13,173 bases of DNA from Bdellovibrio sp. (GTDB lineage: Bacteria; Bdellovibrionota; Bdellovibrionia; Bdellovibrionales; Bdellovibrionaceae). Shown piece by piece: positions 1-6,833 of the stretch. Under the pieces are notes generated by a model. That model made no database searches. It saw only the letters and a program-made list of their open reading frames with translations, and was not told where the DNA came from. The stretch is taken from NCBI GenBank assembly GCA_003176075.1, contig PSRN01000296.1:1-13173 (forward strand), in the 5' to 3' direction. Both the position numbers and the translations under genes were made by a program. Position 1 is the stretch's first letter, and every line of letters starts with the position of its first letter.

Positions 1-226
1 GAAAGCGATCGACGCTGATCTCGGCATTTGGGCACTCTTTGCGGATAACGCCCATAAAGGGTTCATGCATGTCGGCGGAGAACTGGCGCACGCGTGAGAG
101 CTGCTCTGGGCTGAACCTGAGTAGCGCGTCTTCCAGCGCATCAGCATCGCGCCCGAGCCCGTTGGAGAGCACCTTGCCATGTTTGGGGCATAGGAACAAA
201 AACCTCCAGGAGAAACTGAGCCAGAG
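1..226 (-). pseudogene. ISL3-family transposase fragment, 5' truncated and running off the left edge
   Basis: On the minus strand an open frame runs from just inside a TAG (plus 227-229) to the window edge. It reads GKVLSNGLGRDADALEDAL, then a stretch with SADMHEPFMGVIRKECPNAE, then VDRF. This matches the core of ISL3/IS204-type DDE transposases: the beta-strand before GRD, the catalytic Asp in a 'D-M-x-x-x-Y/F' context, then 'PNA-x-I-x-x-D-R-F-H'. The family protein is about 400 residues; here the N-terminal region, with the DNA-binding zinc/HTH part, is missing and no start codon lies between the stop and the conserved block. The rest of the gene, if present, lies left of the window. The family call rests on motif recognition, not a search. 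It is most likely a dead insertion sequence. Confidence 0.6.
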
Positions 227-340
227 CTAAAAAGAGTTCTTCCACTTCTTTGTTTTACAAAGAACCCCACGCACTGACAAGAAATGTAAGACTTTTCGCC
301 GAGGTCCACTCGTCCATGAAATTCTTCGAGGCAAGGGATT

Positions 341-787
341 TTATTCTCCCGATTTTTGTCCGATCTGCCGTTGCAGCACAGTCTCACATTCTTCTCGCAC
401 TGTCTTCAAGGACGCATCTTTCACCGATTGAATGGCCGACAGGCGCTTTTGAAGTTCAATCTTTTGCTTGCTAAAATCGTCAACAAAATCAGGGCCAAGT
501 TGGCCAACGGTCGAACCAAGGCTGGGGACCTTAGACCTATTTTCCTTCAAGGCGGTCAAAAAATTCCTGGGATTCAGTCGAATGCTTTTTCCCAAGGCGA
601 TGTCAATTTCCTCTGCTTCCCACCCATCTGTTTTAGTATGCAACACAAAGGCTTCGCGAAGCGCTTTCAAATGACCTGCCTCGGCCTTCTTTAGTACGGC
701 CGAATGTTCATTCGCCAAAGAAGCCAAAGAAGCCAAAGAAGCCAAAGTGAGTGTCACGACAGTTAGTGGAACAAAAGGCGTTTTCAT
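341..787 (-). CDS. Small exported protein of unknown function with repeat-built signal peptide
   Basis: A 148-residue protein. The ATG at 787 follows a good Shine-Dalgarno (AAAGGGGAG, about 5 nt spacing). The N-terminus is a Sec signal peptide: MKTPFVPLTVVTLTLAS, then LAS units, with likely cleavage after SLA before NEHS. The mature part (about 122 residues) is helical and charged, with no cysteines until a single Cys near the C-terminus (REECETVL) and no motif I recognise. A periplasmic location is inferred. The h-region is encoded by a 9-bp tandem repeat (714-747), so its length can change without a frameshift. It is transcribed away from the decayed plus-strand gene that begins at about 850. 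Function unknown; I am confident that it is a real gene because of the start context and signal peptide. Confidence 0.7.
   Translation of the reverse strand: MKTPFVPLTVVTLTLASLASLASLANEHSAVLKKAEAGHLKALREAFVLHTKTDGWEAEEIDIALGKSIRLNPRNFLTALKENRSKVPSLGSTVGQLGPDFVDDFSKQKIELQKRLSAIQSVKDASLKTVREECETVLQRQIGQKSGE
714..747 (-). repeat. 9-bp tandem repeat coding Leu-Ala-Ser in a signal peptide
   Basis: Plus-strand unit GCCAAAGAA occurs three times in a row, plus a 7-bp partial fourth copy. On the coding strand it reads TTGGCTTCT, that is Leu-Ala-Ser repeated through the hydrophobic core of the signal peptide of the 341-787 gene. The copies are identical, which points to recent expansion by slippage. 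Confidence 0.9.
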
Positions 788-849
788 GGGGCTCCCCTTT
801 CGCGTTAGTGATTTTTACTGTGACAAGAGCAAAAACTGGGATTTTTGAG

Positions 850-1280
850 ATGAATTTCGGTGTCAGTCCACAGACCTTTGTGGTGTGCGTGCGTTCAATT
901 AAAGATAGCATTTCCATTTGCGACAATAGCTATACGGCCCAACTGGATCGAGTCAAACCCGCGGCAAATACTGACCTGAAAAAGCTGATGGACGGGATTC
1001 GAGGACCTTAAACGAGACAAGTGATTGGGACCGTTTACTTGAAACTTTGGTCGATCAGGACAGTCAGGGCGTCAATCGTGTCTGCGATTCCTCGGATACC
1101 GTCAAATGTGTCCTGGCAGTCGATTTGTTTATATCAGCAAGACTGGAAATGGAACCCACGGTCCACTGTCGAATTCTCGGACAGAGCTGGGTGTTTTTCC
1201 GAAAAAAGAACTCTCAAGAACGTCAAGCTGTTTGCTTGATCGAAATGACGGTTAAAAGTCCATACGCCCACAAGGCATAG
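850..1280 (+). pseudogene. Probable decayed gene with a frameshift near 985-1005
   Basis: Two plus-strand frames look coding and meet. The first opens at ATG 850 (MNFGVSPQTFVVCV...) and ends at TAA 1008-1010. The second is open from 975 to TAG 1278-1280 and contains NETSDWDRLLETLVDQDS, then a Cys-bearing stretch (VCDSSDTVKCVLAVDLFIS), then ILGQSWVFFRKK. Joining them needs a -1 type shift between about 985 and 1005. Neither frame has a clear Shine-Dalgarno. I see no family. The alternative is that only the second frame is a small real gene with a non-standard start, or that both are chance. The call rests on amino-acid texture only. Confidence 0.35.
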
Positions 1281-1375
1281 CCTCCTCCTAAAGGGCAATC
1301 ATGAAACCGCGCCGCACGCCCCTGAGAAAAAATTTGCAACGGATAAGAATTCCCTCGCAAACCCAGCCCTCTGTC

Positions 1376-1409
1376 TATATTATGCGGTGCAGTATATTTT
1401 GGAGGTGTA
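1376..1409 (+). promoter_or_regulatory. Candidate -10 box and strong ribosome binding site for the 1410 gene
   Basis: TATATT at 1376-1381 could be a -10 element, though I see no good -35 at the right distance. GGAGGTG at 1401-1407 is a near-perfect Shine-Dalgarno just before ATG 1410. The RBS fixes the start of the broken exported-protein gene and suggests it was strongly translated. Confidence 0.45.
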
Positions 1410-2460
1410 ATGACGACGCGATTCCTGACGCTTTCGGCTCTCTCAATGATTTCGGCACTCAGCCTCGCTGTCAAGGGTGAGGAACTGCCAACACCCGCAC
1501 CAACGGGGAAGGTAGAAACAACGATTCCAGTCAGCCCAAAGGCCAAAGGCGCAAGAAATTGTTCAAGCTCTCCAGCGCAATTCACCCCAGCTGGAGACTT
1601 TGATCAACGAACTCACTCCGGCTGAACGGATTCAGATCCTGGGTGGCATTCGCGACATCATTCTTGCAAAAAAATTGGAAATTGATTCGTTGGCCGAACA
1701 AATCAAGATGGGAAAGAACTATGACTCGCGAGCAGCGGCAAAAGCCCTGAGAAAAGATCTTACGGAGTTCGGGGCCATTGGGCCCCTGATTATTCTCATG
1801 AAAAGCATTGAAGATGCTCAGGACACAACCGTCTATTTAATGGAGAAAATGCCTGAAGAAAGAGAGAGACTTGCCAATTTCAACAAGAAAAGGGGAGGTC
1901 TGTCCTTCGACCAAATCATGTCAGCCGAGTACACGGATCCGAAATTGCTCGAAATAAAACGAGAGTTGACTGGCAAGGCCCCCGAAGTTCTCGCCTCCCG
2001 AAAATATATGAAGCTCTTCCAACAATTAGAAGATGCCTACGTCCAACAACTCCCCGAAGAGCAAAGGAACGTTTATGGTACTAAGGAGACCTTGGCCCGG
2101 CTGAAAAGGTTGACTCAGAAGAGTCCGGGTCGCCTGTTCGGCGAATCTCTTGGCAAATTTTATTACAACCTGATCCTTGACTTAAAGCACGCTCCCGCAC
2201 AACGGGAAATTTACCCCGCCGCCCCCCTTGGGTTCCGTCCCTTCGATACCGTTTTCACGATCTATACGGGTACCGCCTTAATCGCATTGTTGGGTACACA
2301 AGCCTATCTTGATTTGGTAGTTCCGGACGATACGGAGAACTTGGCGGAGAACCGGGAAGCTCTCCTGAAACAAGTCGAAAGATACCAAAAAATTGCTGTC
2401 GCCCTGGTCTCGGCTTGTAATACCGCCGAACTGCATCAGTTGCTCAACAGAGAAGACTGA
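1410..2460 (+). pseudogene. Exported protein of unknown function, frame broken by a 7-bp duplication
   Basis: The start at 1410 has an excellent RBS and gives a signal peptide (MTTRFLTLSALSMISALSLA, cleavage about VKG/EE), then a Pro/Thr-rich linker. This frame runs out soon after 1560, while a long frame shifted by one base encodes the rest to TGA 2458-2460. The junction is a perfect 7-bp tandem duplication (1536-1549). Removing one copy joins the frames as PVSPKAQEIVQALQRNSPQ and gives a 347-residue protein. The mature part is helical and charged (LTPAERIQILGG; EKMPEERERLANF) with one hydrophobic stretch (TIYTGTALIALLG) near two thirds of its length. I do not recognise the family. As it stands, only a truncated secreted peptide would be made, unless the tract slips or an internal TTG at 1600 is used. 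It could be a pseudogene, a phase-variable gene or an assembly error. Confidence 0.75.
1536..1549 (+). repeat. 7-bp perfect tandem duplication causing a frameshift
   Basis: CCAAAGG occurs twice in direct contact. Seven is 1 modulo 3, exactly the offset between the two coding frames of the 1410-2460 gene. Confidence 0.95.
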
Positions 2461-2551
2461 ACCGGGGGCGGCAAAGCGCGACTTGATTATCCAGACGATA
2501 TACTTCAACCGCACTCGCCATCTGTTTTGTGTCCACCGAAAGGGGGGAAGG

Positions 2552-2770
2552 TCAGATTGACAAGGCGATACGTGCCGGATCCCCGTTGCGGTTGGTGAAC
2601 TTCTTCCTGAGTTCACCGTCTTTTTCATACGGGGTGACGACCTCAGTACCTGCCGGCGTGAAGGTCTCATCATCGCTCAGGAATATATCCGCGGGCGTTT
2701 TTCCGTCGAGCGGGTCCATCGCCTGCAATCTGCGAGATCTAGAGGGCTCACTGGGGGGCCGAAGAACCAT
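2552..2770 (-). CDS. Small hypothetical protein after the FHA/rhomboid gene
   Basis: An ORF of 72 residues from ATG 2770, overlapping the last 23 bases of the FHA/rhomboid gene, or 55 residues from ATG 2719. The first start has GGAAG about 4 nt upstream; the second has only a weak GCAGG. The part common to both reads MDPLDGKTPADIFLSDDETF, then TPAGTEVVTPYEKDGELRKK, and looks like real coding sequence: acidic, no Cys, no membrane segment. It is probably cytoplasmic and cotranscribed with the gene upstream. It has several Thr-Pro pairs and a Thr in an acidic setting (DDETFTP), which would fit a phosphorylated ligand for the FHA domain next door, but this is speculation. No family recognised. 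Confidence 0.5.
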   Translation of the reverse strand: MVLRPPSEPSRSRRLQAMDPLDGKTPADIFLSDDETFTPAGTEVVTPYEKDGELRKKFTNRNGDPARIALSI

Positions 2771-4196
2771 AAAGCTTCCGCAGTTCAAGATCCACCAGGA
2801 TCCGTGCTTGGTTGGTCTCAACCACGCTCTCGTTCAGTTTCGCCGAAGCGACGTCGCGAACCGCCCTGAGGTTGGTGGCGCTGTTTCTGAGGAGGCCTTC
2901 GAATGAGGACTGGTCGCTGATTGAAGCGACCAAAGCCCGGTGAATGGACTTCTCCTCCTCGGTGCCGGGTGAAAGAAGTTCAAGGCGCTTGCGGTAATGA
3001 TCAAGGCTAACAAGCTCCCGACCAACCTGCCCTTCCAGGGCCTCGGACCCCGAACGAAAGCTCTGGCGAAGGCGCTGGTAGGAATCGCGAGCGTAGGACT
3101 CAAAATCATTGGCGAAATGAAACGCGTCACCAAGATATTTGCTGGGTGCCAGGGGTAATTGAATCACCAGGATGACCAGCATCACGGAAAATACTGCGCT
3201 CGGAACGAAAGGGACAAGATGCTCTGGCAAGTACCGCTGCGACAGTCCGAGCCCGAGGCCGACCGCCAGGGCGTCCAGGTAGATCATTTTCTCAAAGAGC
3301 GGCTGCTGTTGGTTCAAATAAAAAATCATGTAGAGAAAAGTCAGGGCCAAGGCCCACCACCGCTTGAGCAGTTCCTCCCGCAAGGCTGGAATCATCAGAA
3401 GTGAACAAAGAAGACCACAGAGTCCCGTGACGGCGACAGAGGGCCCCACCACAATCGTCAGCGGTGATTCAGTAAGAAGCGCCAGGATGTTTCCCAGAAT
3501 GCCGGGGAAAAAAAATCCGAAAACCAGAAAAGTCCTGCCGAAGAAAAAGAGAACTTGCGACCCCACCACCCAGATCAAGATTGAATCGATGGCCAAGTGA
3601 GAGATCTTGTCGCTGAGAAAGAGCGAGATCAGAATCCTCCACCATTCCCCATGACCGTCAATATACAGGGCACTGCCTCCCCAGCGGCGAAGAACGTCCA
3701 GCGGAATGGTCCTCGTCCACCCCGCCTGCCCGCTTTCCAGCAGGAAAACGAACCAAAGAAATAAGACGATTCCAGGAATCAGGAATTTCTCAGGCAAAAA
3801 TAAGTGACTGGCTGTGCGCGATCCAGCGTGCGCGGCCAAGCCGCCACGCGCGGGATCCGCGTCCACCGCCTCGGCCACCTCATGGGCCCGCAACTTAAAC
3901 TGCTGGAGACCCAATCTGACCTCAGCACCGGCCACCACATGGTAACGCCGCTTCGGAACCATGAGCTGGCCGTCAAGATAAGTCCCGTTGGTCGAACCCA
4001 AGTCCTCAAACCACGGCCCCTGGCTATCAATTCCGACCCGGAGATGTTCCGAAGAAAGGCCGTAGTCATGTCGAAAACGAATGGCACCCTGAAAACGGCC
4101 AATAATGATTTCACCGAGCAAAGGAAACCACTGGCCCGATTTGCTGTGAACGAGCCTGTAACCCGACTGCGAAGTCTTGCGGCCGATCAATGCCAC
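2748..4196 (-). CDS. FHA domain fused to a rhomboid-like membrane domain, probably catalytically inactive
   Basis: A 482-residue protein; start GTG 4196 follows GAAGAGG by about 5 nt. Residues about 10-105 are an FHA phosphothreonine-binding domain with all hallmarks: IIIGR, GLSSEHLRV, and DLGSTNGTYLDG. A basic/Ala linker follows. Residues about 138-350 are a multi-helix rhomboid-like domain: WWRILISLFLSDKISHL (H200), then GPSVAVTGLCG with Ser253 in the place of the GxSG serine, then DALAVGLGLGL in the last core helix. In active rhomboids that helix carries the catalytic His (AHxGG); here the aligned position is Val312, the Asn of the HxxxN motif is Asp204, and GxSG is GPSV. So protease activity is doubtful and an iRhom-like scaffold is likelier. 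Residues about 355-480 form a helical, coiled-coil-like tail. The FHA part should face the cytoplasm and bind a phosphorylated partner. Confidence 0.85.
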   Translation of the reverse strand: MALIGRKTSQSGYRLVHSKSGQWFPLLGEIIIGRFQGAIRFRHDYGLSSEHLRVGIDSQGPWFEDLGSTNGTYLDGQLMVPKRRYHVVAGAEVRLGLQQFKLRAHEVAEAVDADPARGGLAAHAGSRTASHLFLPEKFLIPGIVLFLWFVFLLESGQAGWTRTIPLDVLRRWGGSALYIDGHGEWWRILISLFLSDKISHLAIDSILIWVVGSQVLFFFGRTFLVFGFFFPGILGNILALLTESPLTIVVGPSVAVTGLCGLLCSLLMIPALREELLKRWWALALTFLYMIFYLNQQQPLFEKMIYLDALAVGLGLGLSQRYLPEHLVPFVPSAVFSVMLVILVIQLPLAPSKYLGDAFHFANDFESYARDSYQRLRQSFRSGSEALEGQVGRELVSLDHYRKRLELLSPGTEEEKSIHRALVASISDQSSFEGLLRNSATNLRAVRDVASAKLNESVVETNQARILVDLELRKLYGSSAPQ

Positions 4197-4379
4197 GTAT
4201 GCCTCTTCAACAATTCTTTCTCAACTCTACATAATCAAAAGGTTGCAAGACCAAGACCCAGCCTTGCGAGCGAATGGCGGTCGGGAAACCATGAATCCGT
4301 CTCAAACCGGGTCACAGGCCGATGGACACTTCTAACGACTTTGACATGTTTTGTTGCGGGCAAGCGGTGCCGATTCGGA

Positions 4380-5810
4380 TTAATTTTCATGTGAAGCAGG
4401 TTTGTTGGCTTCTTCAATTGTCTTTCTCATTAAGTTGATCGATGAATTGATGTATTCGGGCGACGAAGGTCCCATCTTTTGCTTCATTCCCAATTCATAT
4501 TCGTTCAAACATTGTCGAGCGATGGGACTCTTCGGGAAATTGATCACGCACTCCCGCAAGTAAACGTCCGCCAGACTGTAAATATGGATCGAACCCAAAT
4601 CCCGTTCGATCTTGGCCAGCCAATAAAGCATTTCCGGAATGGCGGAAGAATTCGGCGTGCGGAAAACCCTTTCATAAAGAACGCCAGAGACCCAAAGAAG
4701 GTCAATCACATAGGGATCCCCGCCGCTGATCGGTTGACCTGTCAACTCTTGGTAACCGGTGGTCTTCACGAGTTTGAGGAGTTCTTCGTCCGAAACCCTC
4801 GCGTAATCGCTGGCGGCCTTCTTTTTCCAATCGGCAAATTTGTCAATCCAGGTTTGAATGTTTTCACGAATCCGCGGCGGAAGATTTTGATTTTTCCGGT
4901 CGTCTTTGAGACTGGAGATGGCCCCCTCCGGATCCCTTTTTACGCGCGCGAAGTAAGCCAGCTTTCGCTCGTAAATCTTCTGCAAATCTTCGACGGCTAC
5001 CCCGACCGTGGAAGATCCAGCGGCGGGCGGTTTGAACTGCCGAATTACGGCATCGTAAATCTGCAGAGCGGCCAAATAGTTGTGGGAGATAAAATAAAAC
5101 TCAGCGTCGCGAAGGTCCTTCGCGCTCCCCGCGGAAATGCCGCTGCTTTCTTGTTTCAGCCCCTCAAAAGGCCGGGCTTCAATAAGACCCGTGGCACCGC
5201 TGCCCAGGCTGGGTTTGAACAGCCGAGTGTGGCAAGCCATGCAAAAATTTGTTGTCGCGTTGAGCTTCTGCCAGGCCGGCTCATACACCGCCGCATCGTA
5301 AAGGTGCTTGACCTCCCTCAGGTGGCGGGCCATCAGCAGGTAAGTCACATTAAAACCCTCCGCTTTTTCGATCTCAGGGGGCTCCTGTTCGAGGATCTTC
5401 TTTTCAAAGTCCGTCAGAAGCGCGGTCAAATATTCTTTGTTCTTGGGGTCCTTGAATTCATCGAGAGAAACAAGATAAGGCTTGAGCTGGATCAGCGTGC
5501 CGTAAAAATAGTGCATCAGTGCCCGCAACCCGACTTGGTCATACTGTATGTCAGGTAGGTTCTGTGCTGGCTTCTCTTTTGATTTTTCTCTTGATTTCTC
5601 TTTTGATTTCTTCGCTGATTTCTCTTCTGAATTTCTTGTTGACAACGCCGGCTCATCTTTTGCCAGGGCAACTGATTGCAACGCAACTGATACCACACCC
5701 GTGGCTCTGCGGAGGTGCCAAAGGCACCGACTTGGTCCTTCACCGCCCACGCCCCATGCAACCGGCCCGCTCACCACTAAGATAATTATCGAGATAATTA
5801 TGGAATTCAC
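4380..5810 (-). CDS. Exported monoheme c-type protein with helical repeat region
   Basis: A 476-residue protein from GTG 5810, preceded by GGAGGGGG at about 7 nt. The N-terminus is hydrophobic (MNSIIISIIILVVSG). A 30-bp repeat then adds PSRCLWHLRR, and a second hydrophobic run (TGVVSVALQSVALA) ends in an Ala-x-Ala-like cleavage site before KDEP. Residues about 60-82 are a Lys/Ser/Glu linker (KSKEKSREKSKEK). A helical domain ends in Cys190-Met-Ala-Cys-His194, a single c-type heme site (NFCMACHTRL) preceded by helices with His163 and His169; that layout recalls cytochrome c'-like helical bundles. Residues about 230-460 look like TPR-type helices. Periplasmic or membrane-anchored location is inferred. 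It lies downstream of the flavoprotein/ApbE/membrane protein set, so it could be a redox partner, but it is separated from it by the charged-protein gene. Confidence 0.8.
   Translation of the reverse strand: MNSIIISIIILVVSGPVAWGVGGEGPSRCLWHLRRATGVVSVALQSVALAKDEPALSTRNSEEKSAKKSKEKSREKSKEKPAQNLPDIQYDQVGLRALMHYFYGTLIQLKPYLVSLDEFKDPKNKEYLTALLTDFEKKILEQEPPEIEKAEGFNVTYLLMARHLREVKHLYDAAVYEPAWQKLNATTNFCMACHTRLFKPSLGSGATGLIEARPFEGLKQESSGISAGSAKDLRDAEFYFISHNYLAALQIYDAVIRQFKPPAAGSSTVGVAVEDLQKIYERKLAYFARVKRDPEGAISSLKDDRKNQNLPPRIRENIQTWIDKFADWKKKAASDYARVSDEELLKLVKTTGYQELTGQPISGGDPYVIDLLWVSGVLYERVFRTPNSSAIPEMLYWLAKIERDLGSIHIYSLADVYLRECVINFPKSPIARQCLNEYELGMKQKMGPSSPEYINSSINLMRKTIEEANKPASHEN
5707..5736 (-). 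repeat. 30-bp hairpin repeat, single copy inside a coding sequence
   Basis: One copy of the dispersed 30-bp unit: CTGCGGA, then GGTGCCAAAGGCACC overlapping it (perfect 6-bp arms, 3-base loop), then GACTTGGT. It lies within the N-terminal coding part of the heme-protein gene and is read in frame as PSRCLWHLRR. Confidence 0.9.
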
Positions 5811-5892
5811 TGTCCCCCTCCATGCCCTTCAGTTAAACGATCTCAGGTCATCACAGAAAAGTTTGCCGCCCCATGTTCGGTTTCTTTAGAAG

Positions 5893-6216
5893 TCAATAAC
5901 TTTCTCCTCGATCATCGTAATCGCCTTCATCAAGGAAATCAAACTGAGTCCTGAAGGAGTCGTCCGGAAACAAGTTAATCAATGGGCTTGAGAGTTCATC
6001 ACCTTGGGCGATTCGCCGATCTTTTGGGGGTGGAGTCTCGCTTGTATCTGGCTCCTCCGAGTGCTCGTATTCCTCCGAGTCGCCCTGAGGGTCCACTGGA
6101 TTGGACTTCAATTCTTCCTCGGATTTTGACCCCTTCTTTCGCTCTTGCGGATGTTTCTCTGTTTTTTTCTCCCGATTTTTCCCTTGAAGCTTGTCGGACT
6201 TTCCAGGTTTCTTCAT
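5893..6216 (-). CDS. Highly charged small protein of unknown function
   Basis: A 107-residue protein from ATG 6216, chosen over an upstream in-frame start because AGAGGAG sits 5 nt before it. The protein is split by charge: the first 40 or so residues are Lys-rich (MKKPGKSDKLQGKNREKKTE), the rest is Glu/Asp/Ser-rich (SEEELKSNPVDPQGDSEEYE) with a short hydrophobic patch (SSPLINLFPDD) before an acidic end. It has no signal peptide, Cys or membrane helix and is probably intrinsically disordered and cytoplasmic. It lies between the membrane-protein gene and the heme-protein gene on the same strand, 82 nt from the latter. Function unknown. Confidence 0.65.
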   Translation of the reverse strand: MKKPGKSDKLQGKNREKKTEKHPQERKKGSKSEEELKSNPVDPQGDSEEYEHSEEPDTSETPPPKDRRIAQGDELSSPLINLFPDDSFRTQFDFLDEGDYDDRGESY

Positions 6217-6247
6217 GGCTTCTCCTCTCTTAATCAGCTCACCGTGA

Positions 6248-6394
6248 TATAATCTCACGCCCAGACTCTCGCTCTTCAAAAAGCAGCTGCAAGTCGAGGA
6301 CCATCATGGCGCCGGCAAAGAAAAGGTCATCCATTCGAAGTCGATGAATCGGTGGCGCAACCGCCCCAAAAAGCGGTCCAAATTGTGGGATTGA
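6248..6394 (+). other. Plus-strand coding-like remnant between minus-strand genes
   Basis: A plus-strand frame free of stops from 6248 to TGA 6392-6394 reads LFKKQLQVEDHHGAGKEKV, then KSMNRWRNRPKKRSKLWD. It has no start codon before an internal ATG and no RBS. It looks like the C-terminal end of a lost gene, or chance. It fills most of the 197-bp gap upstream of the charged-protein gene. Confidence 0.25.
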
Positions 6395-6413
6395 CCGTAC
6401 TTTATTGGTTCTT

Positions 6414-6833
6414 TCAGTTTCGTTTGCGAAAAACGATATGCGTCGCGAAGGGAATAATTATGAAAAGTCCAACATAGCTATGAAGGGTTTCAGTCCAATG
6501 TTTCATGTCCTCGTCGGTGAGATATAGCAAAGCCGGAGCCGTCAGCATGTTGAATAGCAATGGCAAAAGCAGGAAGAGTCCCGAAGCCTTCCTTCGCCCG
6601 ATACGGAGACTCGGCCAAATGTGCTTCACCCAGAGAATTCCCATTAAAAACAGAAACCACAGCGCCACAATTCCGTGACATCGCAGGCTCCAGATCTGGG
6701 CTGGATGTTGCGCCTCTCCCCATTCGTCGGCAACTCGGACGAAGTGATCCAAGAAAAAAAAAGTGGCGCCGGAAAGAAATAGAAACCCAAAGCTGATGTA
6801 AAACAACACTCGGGTGGGGTTTGCGATTTTCAT
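6414..6833 (-). CDS. Four-helix membrane protein with paired histidines, likely b-type cytochrome
   Basis: A 139-residue protein whose ATG (6833) overlaps the ApbE stop as ATGA, so the two are translationally coupled. Four membrane helices lie at about 8-30, 52-72, 84-104 and 113-134. Histidines sit at helix ends: His53 and His71 on helix 2, His118 and His132 on helix 4 (LHSYVGLFIIIPFATH). The 14-residue spacing on helix 4 is typical of diheme b-type cytochromes. The size and layout recall DUF4405-like proteins found beside FMN-binding proteins and ApbE in flavinylation gene sets. The likely role is to carry electrons across the inner membrane to or from the flavinylated protein encoded two genes upstream. 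Heme binding is inferred, and the 18-residue spacing on helix 2 is not classical. Confidence 0.65.
   Translation of the reverse strand: MKIANPTRVLFYISFGFLFLSGATFFFLDHFVRVADEWGEAQHPAQIWSLRCHGIVALWFLFLMGILWVKHIWPSLRIGRRKASGLFLLLPLLFNMLTAPALLYLTDEDMKHWTETLHSYVGLFIIIPFATHIVFRKRN

Noticed and set aside
356..694. Plus-strand open frame of 112 codons
   Set aside because: Antisense to the small exported protein at 341-787, which has a good RBS and signal peptide.
1223..1585. Minus-strand open frame of 120 codons
   Set aside because: It crosses the strong RBS and signal-peptide region of the 1410 gene and has no motif or ribosome site.
3804..4394. Plus-strand open frame of 196 codons
   Set aside because: Antisense to the FHA domain coding region; no RBS and no protein-like motif.
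4479..5558. Long plus-strand open frame (359 codons)
   Set aside because: It lies wholly antisense to the heme-protein gene, which has an RBS, signal peptide and CxxCH; the plus frame has no domain and is a mirror of codon bias.
5781..5801. Palindromic GATAATTATC repeated, a possible operator
   Set aside because: It falls inside the start of the heme-protein gene and is explained by the Ile-rich signal peptide codons.
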